From assembly GCF_009905375.1 (NCBI RefSeq), contig NC_133650.1, positions 149,650,125 to 149,714,124 of the forward strand: 64,000 nt of DNA. Direction: 5' to 3'. Shown piece by piece: positions 22,077-33,346 of this stretch. Positions within the stretch are counted from its first letter, which is position 1; every line of letters begins with the position of its first letter. Position numbers and translations under genes: made by a program. The notes under the pieces were generated by a model that was not told where the DNA came from, made no database searches, and saw only the letters and a program-made list of their open reading frames with translations. This stretch comes from Apium graveolens. Its lineage: Eukaryota > Streptophyta > Magnoliopsida > Apiales > Apiaceae.

Positions 22077-22091
22077 TCGGGACGGAGGGAG
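22077..22091. mobile_element. Stowaway-like MITE right terminus
   Basis: TCGGGACGGAGGGAG followed by TA is the reverse complement of CTCCCTCCGTCCCGA, the classic Stowaway (Tc1/mariner MITE) terminal repeat, with the TA target site. It is the end of the element cut at 10876 by the Athila insertion. Confidence 0.75.
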
Positions 22092-22382
22092 TACTATTTT
22101 AGAAGAAACGGGAGAATTTGATTGGATAATTAGGCCATGCACGGATCACAATCGATGCCCAAATTTTCATTTATCATCCACCATTGATTTAAAAAACAAA
22201 AAAAGATCTCACCCGCCGAATTAAACTTTTTAAACAAACTCAAAAACACTTGCGCGCTCTTAAAATAATTTCGAAAATTTGCAAAAACTCTTCCTATAAA
22301 AAATGACACATCTTAAACCCCCAAATGCACAAATCATCCAAACCCTTACTCATTACATACCAACACAACCCAGCTAATTTCA
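22092..22382 (+). promoter_or_regulatory. Remnant histone H3 promoter and 5' UTR
   Basis: Upstream of the H3 copy is a TATA box (TATAAAAAA, 22295-22303) about 80 bases before the ATG. A CACGGATC at 22140-22147 is one base from the plant histone octamer CGCGGATC, and a CCAAT box is present on the other strand near 22120-22125. These suggest that the copy arose by DNA duplication with its promoter, not by reverse transcription. The element assignments are by consensus only. Confidence 0.55.
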
Positions 22383-22793
22383 ATGGCTCGTACCAAGTAA
22401 AGCGCCCAAAAATCGACCGAAGGCAAAGCACCTCGAAAGCAGCTAGCAACCAAAGCAGCCTGCAAGTCAGCTCCAACAACAGGAGGCGTTAAAAAGCCAC
22501 ACAGGTTCAGGCCAGGAACTGTTAAAATGCGAGAAATCAGGAAATACCAAAAGAGCACTGAGTTTTTAATCCGAAAGCTTTCGTTCCAGAGACTTGTATG
22601 AGAAATTACTTAGGATTTTAAGACTGATTTGAGGTTTTAGAGCTTTGTTGTTACAGCACTTCAGGAGGCTGTTGAGGCGTATTTGGTCGGATTGTTTGAG
22701 GATACTAATTTGTGCGCTATTCATGCTAAGAGAGTTACGATTATGCCCAAGGATATTTATCTTGCGAGAAGGATTCATGGCGAGAGAGCTTAG
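22383..22793 (+). pseudogene. Histone H3 (H3.1-like) pseudogene
   Basis: Codon by codon the 411 bases align over the full length of histone H3, 136 codons plus stop, with no insertion or deletion and no intron. Recognisable blocks are [60 protein letters not shown] text and [10 protein letters not shown]. Four premature stops stand at residues 5, 69, 73 or so, and 85 of the mature protein numbering. Most changes fit C-to-T or G-to-A transitions (Arg to stop, Arg to Gln, Arg to His, Arg to Cys, Ala to Val, Ala to Thr, Ser to Phe, Pro to Ser). Phe41 and the intronless state point to an H3.1/H3.2 origin rather than H3.3. It cannot produce a histone. Confidence 0.93.
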
Positions 22794-23373
22794 GAGATCG
22801 TTGAAATGTTTATTAGTTCGAAGTTGTAGGAGATTTATCATCTCTAGTTTAGTTTTATTAATATGGTATCTTAAAATTTGTGGTATACGAATTTTCTTTT
22901 GTTTCAACCTTGAGTTACTATTTATCTCTCAATTCCTATAGTTTGTACAATATTTATGGAATTGTGATGGTTCTTAGAGTATATGCACCCCTAGTGGGCA
23001 TCAATTCATCAATTCAATCAATGGAGTTAGTTACTATTCATACTAAATTCATTTTTTTTCTTAGTTTTTGTGCACCCACAAAACTCCATCAATTCATCAA
23101 TTATTATTCATCAAATATATAATTACATTATATATCATAAATTGTATTGCATCTCTATTATTTAATGGTCCCACAGATAGTATCCAACAATAAATTGTGG
23201 ATAATTTTAGATTTCTGATAAGATTGTGGATAAATTTAAATTTCTGAAAAGATTTTCGTTAAATCACATTATGAAACGTGTCTTGATCCATTTTGTAGAT
23301 AGAAAAATTGTCCATAAATAATATCATGATCTTCTGATAATAATATCTTAAAATCATTACATTTTTTTGTCAA

Positions 23374-24719
23374 ATGAATGCATTGAAAAAATTGTTGAGT
23401 CAGAGGAAACAACACAGCCAAGAAGAGTCTGAAATCATGAATACCATTGTCATTGAATTGGAAATGGTAATGGACTTCATCAACACTTCAGATGAACCAC
23501 AAGGACGCGGCTCACGGGCTGGCAAATCATCCAATCATAAAAGACAAAGGCTATCGAGAGGAAAGAATCTCATGCAAGATTACTTCGTTGATCGTCCAAT
23601 ATTCAGTGAAGGCGACTTCCGTCGGAGGTATAGAATGCGTCCTCATGATTTCAATCACATTATAACAACCCTTTGCACTCAAGATTCCTACTGGAATCAA
23701 AAAGCAGATACAATTGGACTATTAGGGTTGCTACCCCAATAAAAAATGACTGCTGCATTACGAATGCTAGCTTACGGTGCAGCAGCTGATCAATGTGCCG
23801 AAATATGTAGAATGGGAGAATCAACTACACTTGAATGTATGAAAAAATTTTGTCAGCAAGTGGAAGGACTCTTTGGTGAAGAGTACCTTCGTGCTCCAAC
23901 ACCTGCAAATTTAAGAAGGCTTCTAGCCAGGGGTGAACAAAGAGGATTTCCTAGTATGATTGGAAGTATCGGTTGTATGCACTGGGAGTGGAAGAATTGT
24001 CCAAGCGGGTGGGGCGGGGCTTATAGTGGCCGAAAAGGACGCCCTACTATCATTCTAGCGGCTTCGCTTCTTATGATACTTGGGTGGGGCATGCTTTTTT
24101 CGGTGTGCCTGGAGCTCAAAATGATATTAACGTTCAAGGTCAGTCTCCCGTATTTGATAAAGTCATCGCAGGAAATAGCCCAACAGTGGTGTTTCACGTC
24201 AATGGCAAAAGATACAACAATGCTTATTATCTTGCTGATGGAATTTATCCTAGGTATTCAACATTTGTAAAAACCATATCAAATCATGCCACTCAATCAC
24301 AAAAATTGTTCGCTAAGAAACAGGAGGCATATCGCAAAGATGTAGAGAGGTGTTTTGGTATCTTGCAATCTCGATGGGCAATTCTTTGTCTTGGTGCTCG
24401 AATGCATAAGCGTTCCACACTTAGAAGTATCATGATGACTTGCATCATATTGCATAACATGATAGTTGAGGATGAATTTGTGGAAGATGAATTTGTGGAG
24501 TAAGTGGAAGAAGATCTAATGAATCCATCAGTATCACAAGTTTATGATGGGCCAGTAGATTGTAATGGGAATCAAATTCCTTTTACACCGGTACAAAGAG
24601 ATGGAAGAAATCCACAAGCATTTTGGGATCGTATTGAGAACTTACAATCAGCTTATGTCCATGCAATACTCCAAAATGATTTGGTAGAGTATAACTGGGC
24701 AATAGAAACCAATGAATAG
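23374..24719 (+). pseudogene. Harbinger transposase (DDE_Tnp_4), broken
   Basis: The protein fits HARBI1-like DDE transposases that cut and paste the element. N-terminal blocks are MQDYFVDRPIFSEGDFRRRY and MRPHDFNHIITTLC; after a stop near 23740 come TAALRMLAYGAAADQ and then GFPSMIGSIGCMHWEWKNCP. There the first catalytic Asp (GSIDC in the family) is Gly. A frameshift near 24060 separates this from SYDTW, HAFFGVPGAQNDINV and YYLADGIYP (second Asp and nearby), EAYRKDVERCFGILQSRWAI (third acidic residue, Glu) and a C-terminal tail behind one more stop at 24501. About 420 codons in all, near family length. Confidence 0.9.
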
Positions 24720-24859
24720 TTATAGATGTCAAATTATTATCTCTTGAAATGTACGACTTGACAATTTCAATGCAAGAACCATGATTTAAATAAATTATTT
24801 TTATTGAATTTAAAAGCATATCACATAGTTAATTTATCAAATAGAAAGCATAATTGAAT

Positions 24860-25906
24860 CTAAACATAATAACCATCGTCAAAGCGAGGAACATAAGCAC
24901 CATCACTAGTCGTTTCATCCTCTTGTCCTATGATCTCAGCCTTCTTTCTTTTAAACCACTTCTTCGAATTAGGAATCATTTGGCTAGTATCCATTGTCAT
25001 GATCTTTGTTTGCTCCCATAATTCTTCAATAGCCATTCCTTTTGCCAATCTTGCTTCTTTTCGTTCTTCTAGGGCATCAAGTCTTGCTTGTCTTGCTTCC
25101 TTTCGTTTATCAAGTTCTAACATCTCCCTCTACATTTGAAGGGTTTCCTCATCTCTTTTGATGTTGGCCTCCACAAGTTGTTTTTGGTTACATTGCATAC
25201 TATTAAAAATAGCTATAGACATCTCATCTTTTTTTGTCATAGCTTGTTTTCCTTTCTTTTTTGCTTGCTTGGATGCCTTCACGCCCATGGGTCTAACCGG
25301 ACTAGAAGTACCTTCTGTTTCTCGATTAGACTCTGGAGTCGTGAAACCTTCTTCATCAACACAATCATCACTATTCAAATTGATTGGTGACTCCATTTGT
25401 GTTGGAAAGTTTCGTTGAAATGGAGGAGAAGTAGTGAGAACGTTTACAAATTGAGGGTGTGCTGCAACTGCTTCATAGCATTCCCATTTGTCGAATGCCT
25501 TATTCATTTCCTTGAAATATAACCCTTGAGCCTGAGTTATCTGGAAAAAAAATTGGATACTAAATTATCAAAGAATATTATAAAAACATATATATATAAT
25601 ATATAAATTTTACCTCATCTACCAAATTGGTTCCGCTTGCACTATATCTACTAGCTTGATTTTTTGCACATTGTCATTTTTTAGTTCTCTCTTCAATGGT
25701 GCCCAATGCGAGTCAAGAGCAACTTTTGAACGAGGTTCGATACAAGAATTTTCTGGAGTGCCATACCATTTTTTTGCATAATCCTCGTGAATTCGCCCTC
25801 ATAAATTATTTTTGTTTGAATATCGACCGGTGATTGAATCAACAGATTGTCGAGTCCATGAAACACATAATTGTAATTCTTCGGAAGGGAGCCAATTGGT
25901 ACTCAT
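24860..25906 (-). pseudogene. Harbinger Myb/NAM-associated ORF, broken
   Basis: Read on the minus strand it starts at the ATG at 25906-25904 (MSTNWLPSEELQLCVSW, the trihelix/Myb-like DNA-binding start) and continues with RIHEDYAKKWYGT and LDSHWAPLKREL. A 73-base GT-AG intron (25613-25541) joins LVDE to ITQAQGLYFKEMNKAFDKWECYEAV. The second exon ends in a basic, Glu and Arg rich coiled coil and DGYYV, as in NAM-associated C-terminal domains (PF14303 type). Such ORFs help the Harbinger transposase bind DNA and enter the nucleus. A stop (near 25800), a frameshift before the intron and a stop at about 25131 break it. Confidence 0.82.
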
Positions 25907-26282
25907 TTTTTCTTAAAAATATAAAAAATACGGAATGTGTAAAAATATATGAGTGTAATTTTTTTTGTTATCAAAAGAATACTAAAGCTGTTATTTATAG
26001 GCCAAAAAAACTACTGTTAATACTCAAAATTATAGTTGTTGGAAAATCAGACTGTTAGGTAAGCGTCCTGTAGTAAGAGGAGTATAACATAAAAAGAAGT
26101 GAAAGGACTTCTTTATTTATGGGGCCCAACAATTGCAGCCTGTTAGTCACTCCTTTAGTAATCAACGGACTCATCCACGGATTGATGGACCAATTCTTCA
26201 CGCGGTGCACACAGTTTTTGGAGATAAAAATTGAAAAAGCTGCTGAACTGATGGTTTGCTCTCTCGGGTGCATATGCTCTTA

Positions 26283-29200
26283 TGTTGACAGTTGTAAATC
26301 TCTTTCTATTGAGTTTGACCATTTGGAAAAAAATGTAAACCATAATATGGTTTTTTTGGTCTAAATCTTAATTTTTTTAATTGAACATATAGTATTAGGT
26401 AGCAGCTATGAATTAGGGTTATGTTTCTTTTATGTGAAAATTTGGGTTATAAGCTAAATCTTGAAAAGTGCTTTTTTTTAATGTCGTATTCTGAATCGAC
26501 CGAATGCTCGGCCTTAGTCGTAATTCATGTAAAGCACACTTCTGTGTTGTGCATTGAACGAGCAATGTTAGCAGAAGATTTTTCCTCGAGTTCCTCTTGA
26601 GTTAAAAAAGATTAGTTCTGTTTGGCTAAGAAATAATAGTGAGAGTGTTATAAGTTTGTGCGATAAGGATCTTCGAAGAAAATATAGTGGCCTGTCTGGA
26701 TTACTTTGAACATGTTCATCGGACCTAAGATGGATTGGAATGTAGTACTAGGAAGTAGGAATTGAGAATTAACTGTGCAGGTCAATTTGGCCTCCATATT
26801 ATGTGACTGTTTGGCATTTCATTATAGGCAGCTTATTTGGGAAACGAGAGGTTTCCAATTTGTGGTGTTGTTTGGGTAATTAAGTTGATAGATCATTTTT
26901 GCTTCTTTTCATCAATAAGTTGAATGTACACATAACTGAACTTTTTTCATTTCATTCTGTTCATTCTGTTTGTATTTAATATTAACTAGCACATTTACGG
27001 TTTTCAAAGGAAAAAAAACTATCAAACTAACAAATATTTGTGTCACTTTTATTTATACAGGGTGTATAGGTGTATATGCGATGCTGGAACCCTTTTTTCT
27101 CTTTTTTATAAAAAATTGCATTCATTTTTTTTAAAAAAATATTAAATTATAAGTTATTTAATTTATTATTTTGACTCGTTCTTAAGTTTTAGAATTCAGT
27201 TTTTTACAATTCTACCACCCATACAAAACGTGTAGAATAGTCTTTAATTTAATAATTTTATTTTTTAGCTATTTTTAATTCAATATTCCTATTTTAAATT
27301 TGTCTTTTGAATTTTATATATTATGTAATAAATTATTATTTAAAATTTTATTTTTTTAAATAAATTATAATTTATAAACTATGATTTACCAAATAAATCA
27401 TCAATTATCCAAACGCATAAATAACTATAAGTCACACTTATACAACGCTTTTCAACTTTAAGTCATAAATTACATTTTTTAAGAAACCCAAGAAACCGCC
27501 CCTACATGACAACTTTAGAATCATGAGAATTTACACCGACTGTTTGCTGGGGGAGATCCTTTACGCTCAATTTGTTACTTAATCCTGCTGCATTTTCACT
27601 CTCACAATACACGCTCTCATTCCGTTGAACAATCAGGAGAATGTTAATGATTTTTCTACCAGCTAAACATTGGAATATGAGATTATTATATATATAATTT
27701 TTAATCGTATGAAGCTCTCCTTTTTAAGTTTTAGACATTGTGTTGTTGTACCTTACCCTTTTCGGTTTATTTGTGTAAGGTTTCAAACAAAAGCATTATG
27801 TAAATTAAAAGAAGATTTTCACATTTAATTTTGTTACTTTAAAAGATTTTAGTGTTTCTGAAGGGTAAGTATTTCTTTTGTTCAATACTTAAAGATGGGA
27901 AAACCAGCTCAACGTACACACAATTAACTAATAGTATGATTCATTGTGGATTTAAACTACTGAGAAATTGGATAATTTGAAAACCACCTAGAGATACTTT
28001 TCGAGTTGATGCAACATACAATCAAATCTCAAGTACTTTTGTGGTATCTAAATTACAAAAAGAATGCACAGATATTATTTGTGGTATTCATGAATGATAG
28101 CAGTCAGCTGGATTGAGCCTGATTCAAATCAACACTTTCTCCGTATTCCTATCACCAACGTCAATCATACCTAAATTATCAAGTTTATAAACTATTTTCA
28201 TAAATTGATTTGAAAAAATTGATTCAAATCGAGACTTTCTTTGTAATCCAAATGAGAGCATCAAATCAAACTTTAGGAATCCAGGCAAAAAAATAGAGAA
28301 TATTAATCACATCCCACAAAGTAATTTACTACTACCAATTAAAGAATAACTAAGAAAAAGAAAAGGAGAAACATAAGTACAGAACCATCAGAAACCAAAA
28401 ATTTATCCACAAAAGCGATAAGCTTATTTGGTCCGCATCATGGTTTGATCTTTTGAGACCACCATCACTTGGTTCTATTTCAAATCATACAAACATGTAA
28501 TAAAAAATAATTAATTAGAGAGAGGGCTCAGATCCAAAAACAATGGGTAAATGAAATGTTTATCCTCACTGAGATAATTCAGAGTGGTGCATGACTTTCT
28601 TCATCACTGCCCCCTTCTCTCTTTCTCTTTCTTAAAACAAAATTTCAACCTATATCAATAAGATTACGCATTTATATTTCATAGAGAGAGCTATGTGCTC
28701 ATACATAACCATTACAGAAAGGTGTGTAAGGCACACATTAAAATATACACACACAGATCAAATTCAATCAAGATGTGTAGAGAAAAAGGTTATTCTTCCC
28801 GTATAATATATATAATGAGGAAAGATATAGAGGCAAACCCTAGTTTCTATGGGCTTAATACATTTTAACCAATTATCAATAGGTCCATTTTATTTGGGCC
28901 TAAAAACGTTCTAGCCTGCTTCCTAAATCTTACTGTTCGATTATTCACTATTTTAATCACAGCCGCGGAACAAATTATTGATAAACGAGACTAGACCTGG
29001 CAAAATGGGTTTGTATTTGAAGAATCGGATTGAAATTCATGAAACTGAGATCAGATCCGAGATCGAATCATATAATTTGATAAATATCTGAAAATCGATT
29101 TAAACCGATCCGAAAAATATTCGGATCAAAAATTTAACCGAAAATGATCGAAATACAAGATCCGATTATAACTTGGAATCGTTAAAAATCGAATAATATA

Positions 29201-30463
29201 TTACCCGAACCGAATATGACCCGAAATAAGTAAAATTTATACTTTAAACAATTTTATGTTTATGATAACATACTTATTTAATCATATTCTTTTATAAAAC
29301 TACATTATATTATATTAAAAACTAAATTAAAATTAAAAAGATATTTTTAAATCTTAAAAACTAAAAAAATGAATATACACGTATTACACTGATTTTATTT
29401 AATATTATATAAAAAAAATTAAAAATTTTGAATTCACTTTTGAATTTTGTTCATTTAAAATTTTAAATGATATGACTTTATAATAATTATATTAGTAGAC
29501 GTATATGTTTATAGTTTTTAAGAACATTTAAACTTATTTAAGTGATAGCATTAGTAAGGAGGGAAATGTTATTACAACGAAATTATTATTTTATTAAGGG
29601 TAAAAATATAATATCTCCATTATTTTGGGACCTTAAAAAATATTATTTTTGCATAGTGATTACTTAATCGATTAACTATAATTCTATAAAAGATATTTGA
29701 AAAAGACAATATTACTGATTGAACGATATAGTTTTATTGATAATTATATGTATATTTTTAAAAAAATAATATTTATGTTTTAATTAAAATTTAATTTTTA
29801 GTTCACATCAATAAGATACGAATTATACTTAGTCTAATATTAATTTGATTTATCTCGGATCAGTGGTTTATATTATTTTATTTTAGCCCGATGCCCATTA
29901 CACCGACCAAATCAAACTAATTATTTTTCGTTCTATTTTTATTTTTTTTAAAGTGTTGATCAATAAGATAATTTTGTTTTAGATTGAATAATTAGTATAT
30001 ATGATTTATTTTTGTTGGTCGAATTGTATTTTTATTTTAGTTTTGTGTTAGTCTGAATCAATTGTATAATGTATTTTTTTATCCTGGATAAATAAAATAT
30101 ATTATTTTGTTTATCCAAGTTCATTTGTATAATTTTTTAGGAGGATTGATAGTATTATTATTTTATCTTAACCCGATTCACATGATATATCAACTAAATC
30201 TTAATAATTATATTTAGTTTGCTTAATTTAATTTAGCCTGAAGTAACAAATTAGAATAATACAGAACTCGATATGAATTAAAATATAAATTGATAGAAGA
30301 AGTTTAATTTAATATAAATTATAATACTATCAATAAAACCAACATAAATTTAAATATAGTTAGTTGGATTTTGTCGGTTAAGGGATGAATGACAATTCGT
30401 ATACTATTGTTCTTAACTAAAATTTACCTTATAATTAAATCTAGTAATCTTTCATAAACACAC
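26283..30463. other. AT-rich intergenic stretch
   Basis: I see no gene in about 4.2 kb. The part 26283-26700 continues the flank of the Harbinger target. The part 27100-27480 has AT-rich, partly self-complementary text (ATAATTTATAAACTATGATT, TCACACTTATACAACG) like many plant MITEs, but no ends are assigned. At 28985-29215 AACCGA and GATCCGA words recur in text of the kind found inside hAT-like non-autonomous elements. The rest (29220-30460) is A/T-rich and is the probable inside of the Helitron that ends at 41294. Confidence 0.5.
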
Positions 30464-30973
30464 TGATAGGGAATAAAATAAGCTCTGCGTATGTAATTAA
30501 TGTTGCATATATTATATCAGAATTGGGCTGAAAGTCAGGCCCATTTGAGAAGGCCCAAAACCCTGAATATTTATTAATTTTATAATTAATTAATAAGGGA
30601 TAATTCAGCTGATAAGATGAGTCCTAGTGGAGAAATAAATCCTTGTAGGTTGGTCTCCAAGGAACCTGGTGGGATAAGGAATCAGCTTCCTACCTCTTAG
30701 GACTCCAAAGTCCATTCTAATTCTGAGACTTGCCCACTAAGTCTCCTAAATCTAGTCCAACTCAAGGGCTCCCAACATCTATATAAGGGGCCTCACCCCA
30801 CAAATCAGAACTACATTTTTTACCTTGATCCTTAGCAATCAGCAAGGTACGTAGGCATCTTATTAAGGCAGAGCGAGTCACGAAACACAAGAGCAGTCAA
30901 ATTGAGCCTCGAAGCTCACGTTCCGTAGTAATAGATACATCAATTATTATACCTTAGTTTTTGATCCATAACA
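30464..30973 (+). repeat. 5' LTR of the Tat element
   Basis: It begins TGATAGGGAATAAAATAAG and ends CATAACA. A TATA box (TATATAAG, 30780-30787) lies about 190 bases before the end, followed by GGGGCCTCACCCCAC. Words GGCCCAAAA near the start recur in the 3' region of the element. Confidence 0.92.
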
Positions 30974-30992
30974 TTTGGCGCCGTCTATGGGA
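30974..30992 (+). other. Primer-binding site of the Tat element
   Basis: TTTGGCGCCGTCTATGGGA follows the LTR end directly. TGGCGCCGTCTGTGGGA is a common PBS form among plant Gypsy elements of the Tat lineage; here one base differs. Confidence 0.85.
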
Positions 30993-32905
30993 AAGCACAA
31001 CAACAACCATAGCGAGAATACGGAGAGGAATCAGCGCCCTAGAAGGAGGAACACCAGCGGGAACAACCCAAATGATTTCATCAACCGTGGAGGTACCTCC
31101 TCATTCAACCTATGTCGCCACCCAAGGAGGAGCCCAAGTAGAGACAACTGAACCTCAACCCCAAGGGACGATTCTCCCGGCTCCTCAAGGTACGAATCCC
31201 CAACTTCAAAAACTACATACACCTGTGAATTCTCGACCCGTTGGGTATGAGTATTCAACTTTTGTGACCACTAACCCCTCTTATGGGATGCCCCTTTACC
31301 CCGAGGTACGAGGAAGTGGACATGCTGGACGGAGTGAAGCACGGGGGCAAACACCCCCTACATACAAGATTTGGCTCCTATCCCGGAGGATCGGGAATTT
31401 TCTGGTCCTTATACTGAGAGAGACTCCGAATCTTGGGATGATGAAGTAGCACCAAGAAGGAGACGCGCTGACAAAGAGCCGATGCCTGATGGTAACCAAC
31501 GTCCCAGGAGCACCCGAGGGACGAATCCCCAAGAAGTGCAGGAGAGAATCAGGGCTCATGAGGCTGAGATTCAAAGGCTGAAGCGCTGCTTGGAGGCGCA
31601 CCAGGCCCCCAGACCCCCAATACCACCTAGGGGGAGAAATCCTCCTCCGATCATAGACCTGGATGGTCCATCACAAAGAAGGGCCGTTGTCCCAAGAGCT
31701 GATCCAAGCAATCTTCTTCCCCTTAGAGATCCTGATAATCCTACCCCACCGTTCACCGAAGAGATAATGAGTGCCCATATCTCAAGGAAATTCAAGATGC
31801 CCACTATCAAAGCTTATGATGGCACCGGAGATCCCGCTAATCATGTCAGGACATTCTCTAATGCACTGTTGTTGCAGCCCGTGAATGACGCTATTAAGTG
31901 TCGGGCCTTTCCTCAAACTCTGTCAGGGATGGCTCAAAGTTGGTATAGTCATTTGCCCCCGAACTCTATTGGGTCCTTCAAAGAATTAAGTCAGGCTTTT
32001 ATTAAGCAATTCATCAGCAGGAGAGTGCATGAGAAAAGTTCAGCATCCCTCATGAGTATTGTGCAGGGAGCGAAGGAATCCTTGAGAGACTACCTGAATT
32101 ATTTCATAAAGGAAGCTTTAAAAGTCCCGGACCTCGATGACAAGTTAGCCATGATAGCACTGCAGCAGGGAACTAGGGATGAGTTCTTCAAGATGTCCTT
32201 GGCCAAGCGCCCCCCTGAAAGCATGTTGCAGCTCCAAGATAGGGCCGGGAAGTACATCAAAATGGAGGAGAGCATGAAGAAGACAGTAGTAAGTAACGAG
32301 CCCACTGGAGGCAAGAAGCAAAAAACTGATCTGAAATATATTGCTAAGGACAAGTATCCCAGAACTGAGCAAAACCCTAATTCAACCCCAAAGAAGGGAG
32401 GTCCTGGGAAAAAGTTCACTGAATACGCTAAGCTGAATGCTCCTAGAAGCCAGATCTTGATGGAAATAGAGAAAGATTAAGATATTCGTTGGCCTAAACC
32501 GTTGAAGGCTGATCCTGCCAAGCTAGATAAGAGCAAATATTGTAGATTTCATAAAGATGTTGGTCATGACACCGATGAGTGTAGGCAATTAAAAGATTAA
32601 ATAGAATTCCTCATTCGAAAAGGAAGATTGAACAAGTACACTGGGGAAGGAAGAGACAGGAATAACAATGGGAGAAAGAACTTTGAAGATCGTAGGAGGG
32701 ACCAAGACGATCAGGGGCGGAATCCCCAGCCTAGGGGACCGGTTATAAATGCAATCTTTGGAGGGCCGTGACCTCGAGGGCCTGTGATAAACACAATTTT
32801 TGGAGGACTAACTGCTGCCAAGTTATCCAGGAACTCCAGGAAAGCATATACTAGAGAGGTTATGCATATTGTTGGGGAAGCCCGAAGAGGGCCAGGACAG
32901 GAGTA
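30986..32905 (+). pseudogene. gag: Tat gag, broken
   Basis: An ATG inside the PBS (30986) opens a charged leader. The main frame (31371-32480) has NRNPPPIIDLDG-like Pro-rich text, then the capsid block FKMPTIKAYDGTGDPANHVRTF, the CRAFPQTLSGMAQSWYSHLP block and FKELSQAFIKQFISRR, which is Retrotrans_gag. After a stop at 32478 come DIRWPKPLKADPAKLDKSKY and a knuckle CRFHKDVGHDTDEC (32541-32582), typical of Tat gag. Two further stops follow. The leader is in other frames, so at least one shift lies before 31371. Confidence 0.88.
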
Positions 32906-32907
32906 GC

Positions 32908-33346
32908 AATGGTATTTGATGATTCTGACTTGGAGGGTGTGTAATTTCCTCATGACGACCCGCTGGTCATAACACCAATAATAGGGAACAACCCGGTGAA
33001 GAGGGTCCTTGTAGATAATGGTACTTCCATGGATATCTTGCTCCATGACACCTTTTTAAGGATGGGTTATAATGATTCCCAATTAACCCCAACTCACATG
33101 CCGATATATGGATTTGCGGGAGTAGAGTGTCCCGTGGAAGGGATAATCAAGTTTCCAACAACCATAGGTCAGGAACCAAGGCAAACAACAGAGATGTTGG
33201 ACTTTGTGGTGGTGAAGGCTAGTTCAATTTACAACGCTATCATGGGAAGAACGGGGATACATGCCTTCAAGGCAGTCCCTTCTTCCTACCATTCAGTTAT
33301 GAAGTTCCCCACCCCGAATGGGATTGGAGAAGAAATAGGAGATTAA
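32908..33346 (+). pseudogene. pr: Tat aspartic protease
   Basis: The frame starts MVFDDSDLEGV, has a stop after it, then NPVKRVLVDNGTSMDILLHDTFLRMGY, in which DNGTS is the retropepsin site, and IYNAIMGRTGIHAFKAVPS near the end. It would cut Gag-Pol. A TAA at 33344-33346 separates it from RT. Confidence 0.85.

Larger units (their letters stand above)
22977..26279 (+). mobile_element. PIF/Harbinger DNA transposon, complete, 3.3 kb
   Basis: Terminal inverted repeats GAGTATATGCACCC (22977) and, reversed, GAGCATATGCACCC (ending 26279) differ at one base. The target duplication is TTA on both sides (22974-22976 and 26280-26282), the mark of PIF/Harbinger. Two ORFs, transposase on plus and Myb/NAM-like on minus, converge with about 140 bases between them, as is usual for this superfamily. 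Both carry stops and shifts, so it is non-autonomous now. It landed about 180 bases downstream of the histone H3 copy. Confidence 0.93.

Noticed and set aside
22383..22793. Functional histone H3 gene
   Set aside because: There are four premature stops and many changes at invariant residues.
28985..29215. hAT-like element with defined ends
   Set aside because: The text style fits, but I found neither paired terminal repeats nor an 8-bp duplication.
31031..31258. Minus-strand ORFs over the Tat gag region (also 31296-31601 and 31571-31810)
   Set aside because: These are shadows of the plus-strand gag, with no family resemblance or start context.
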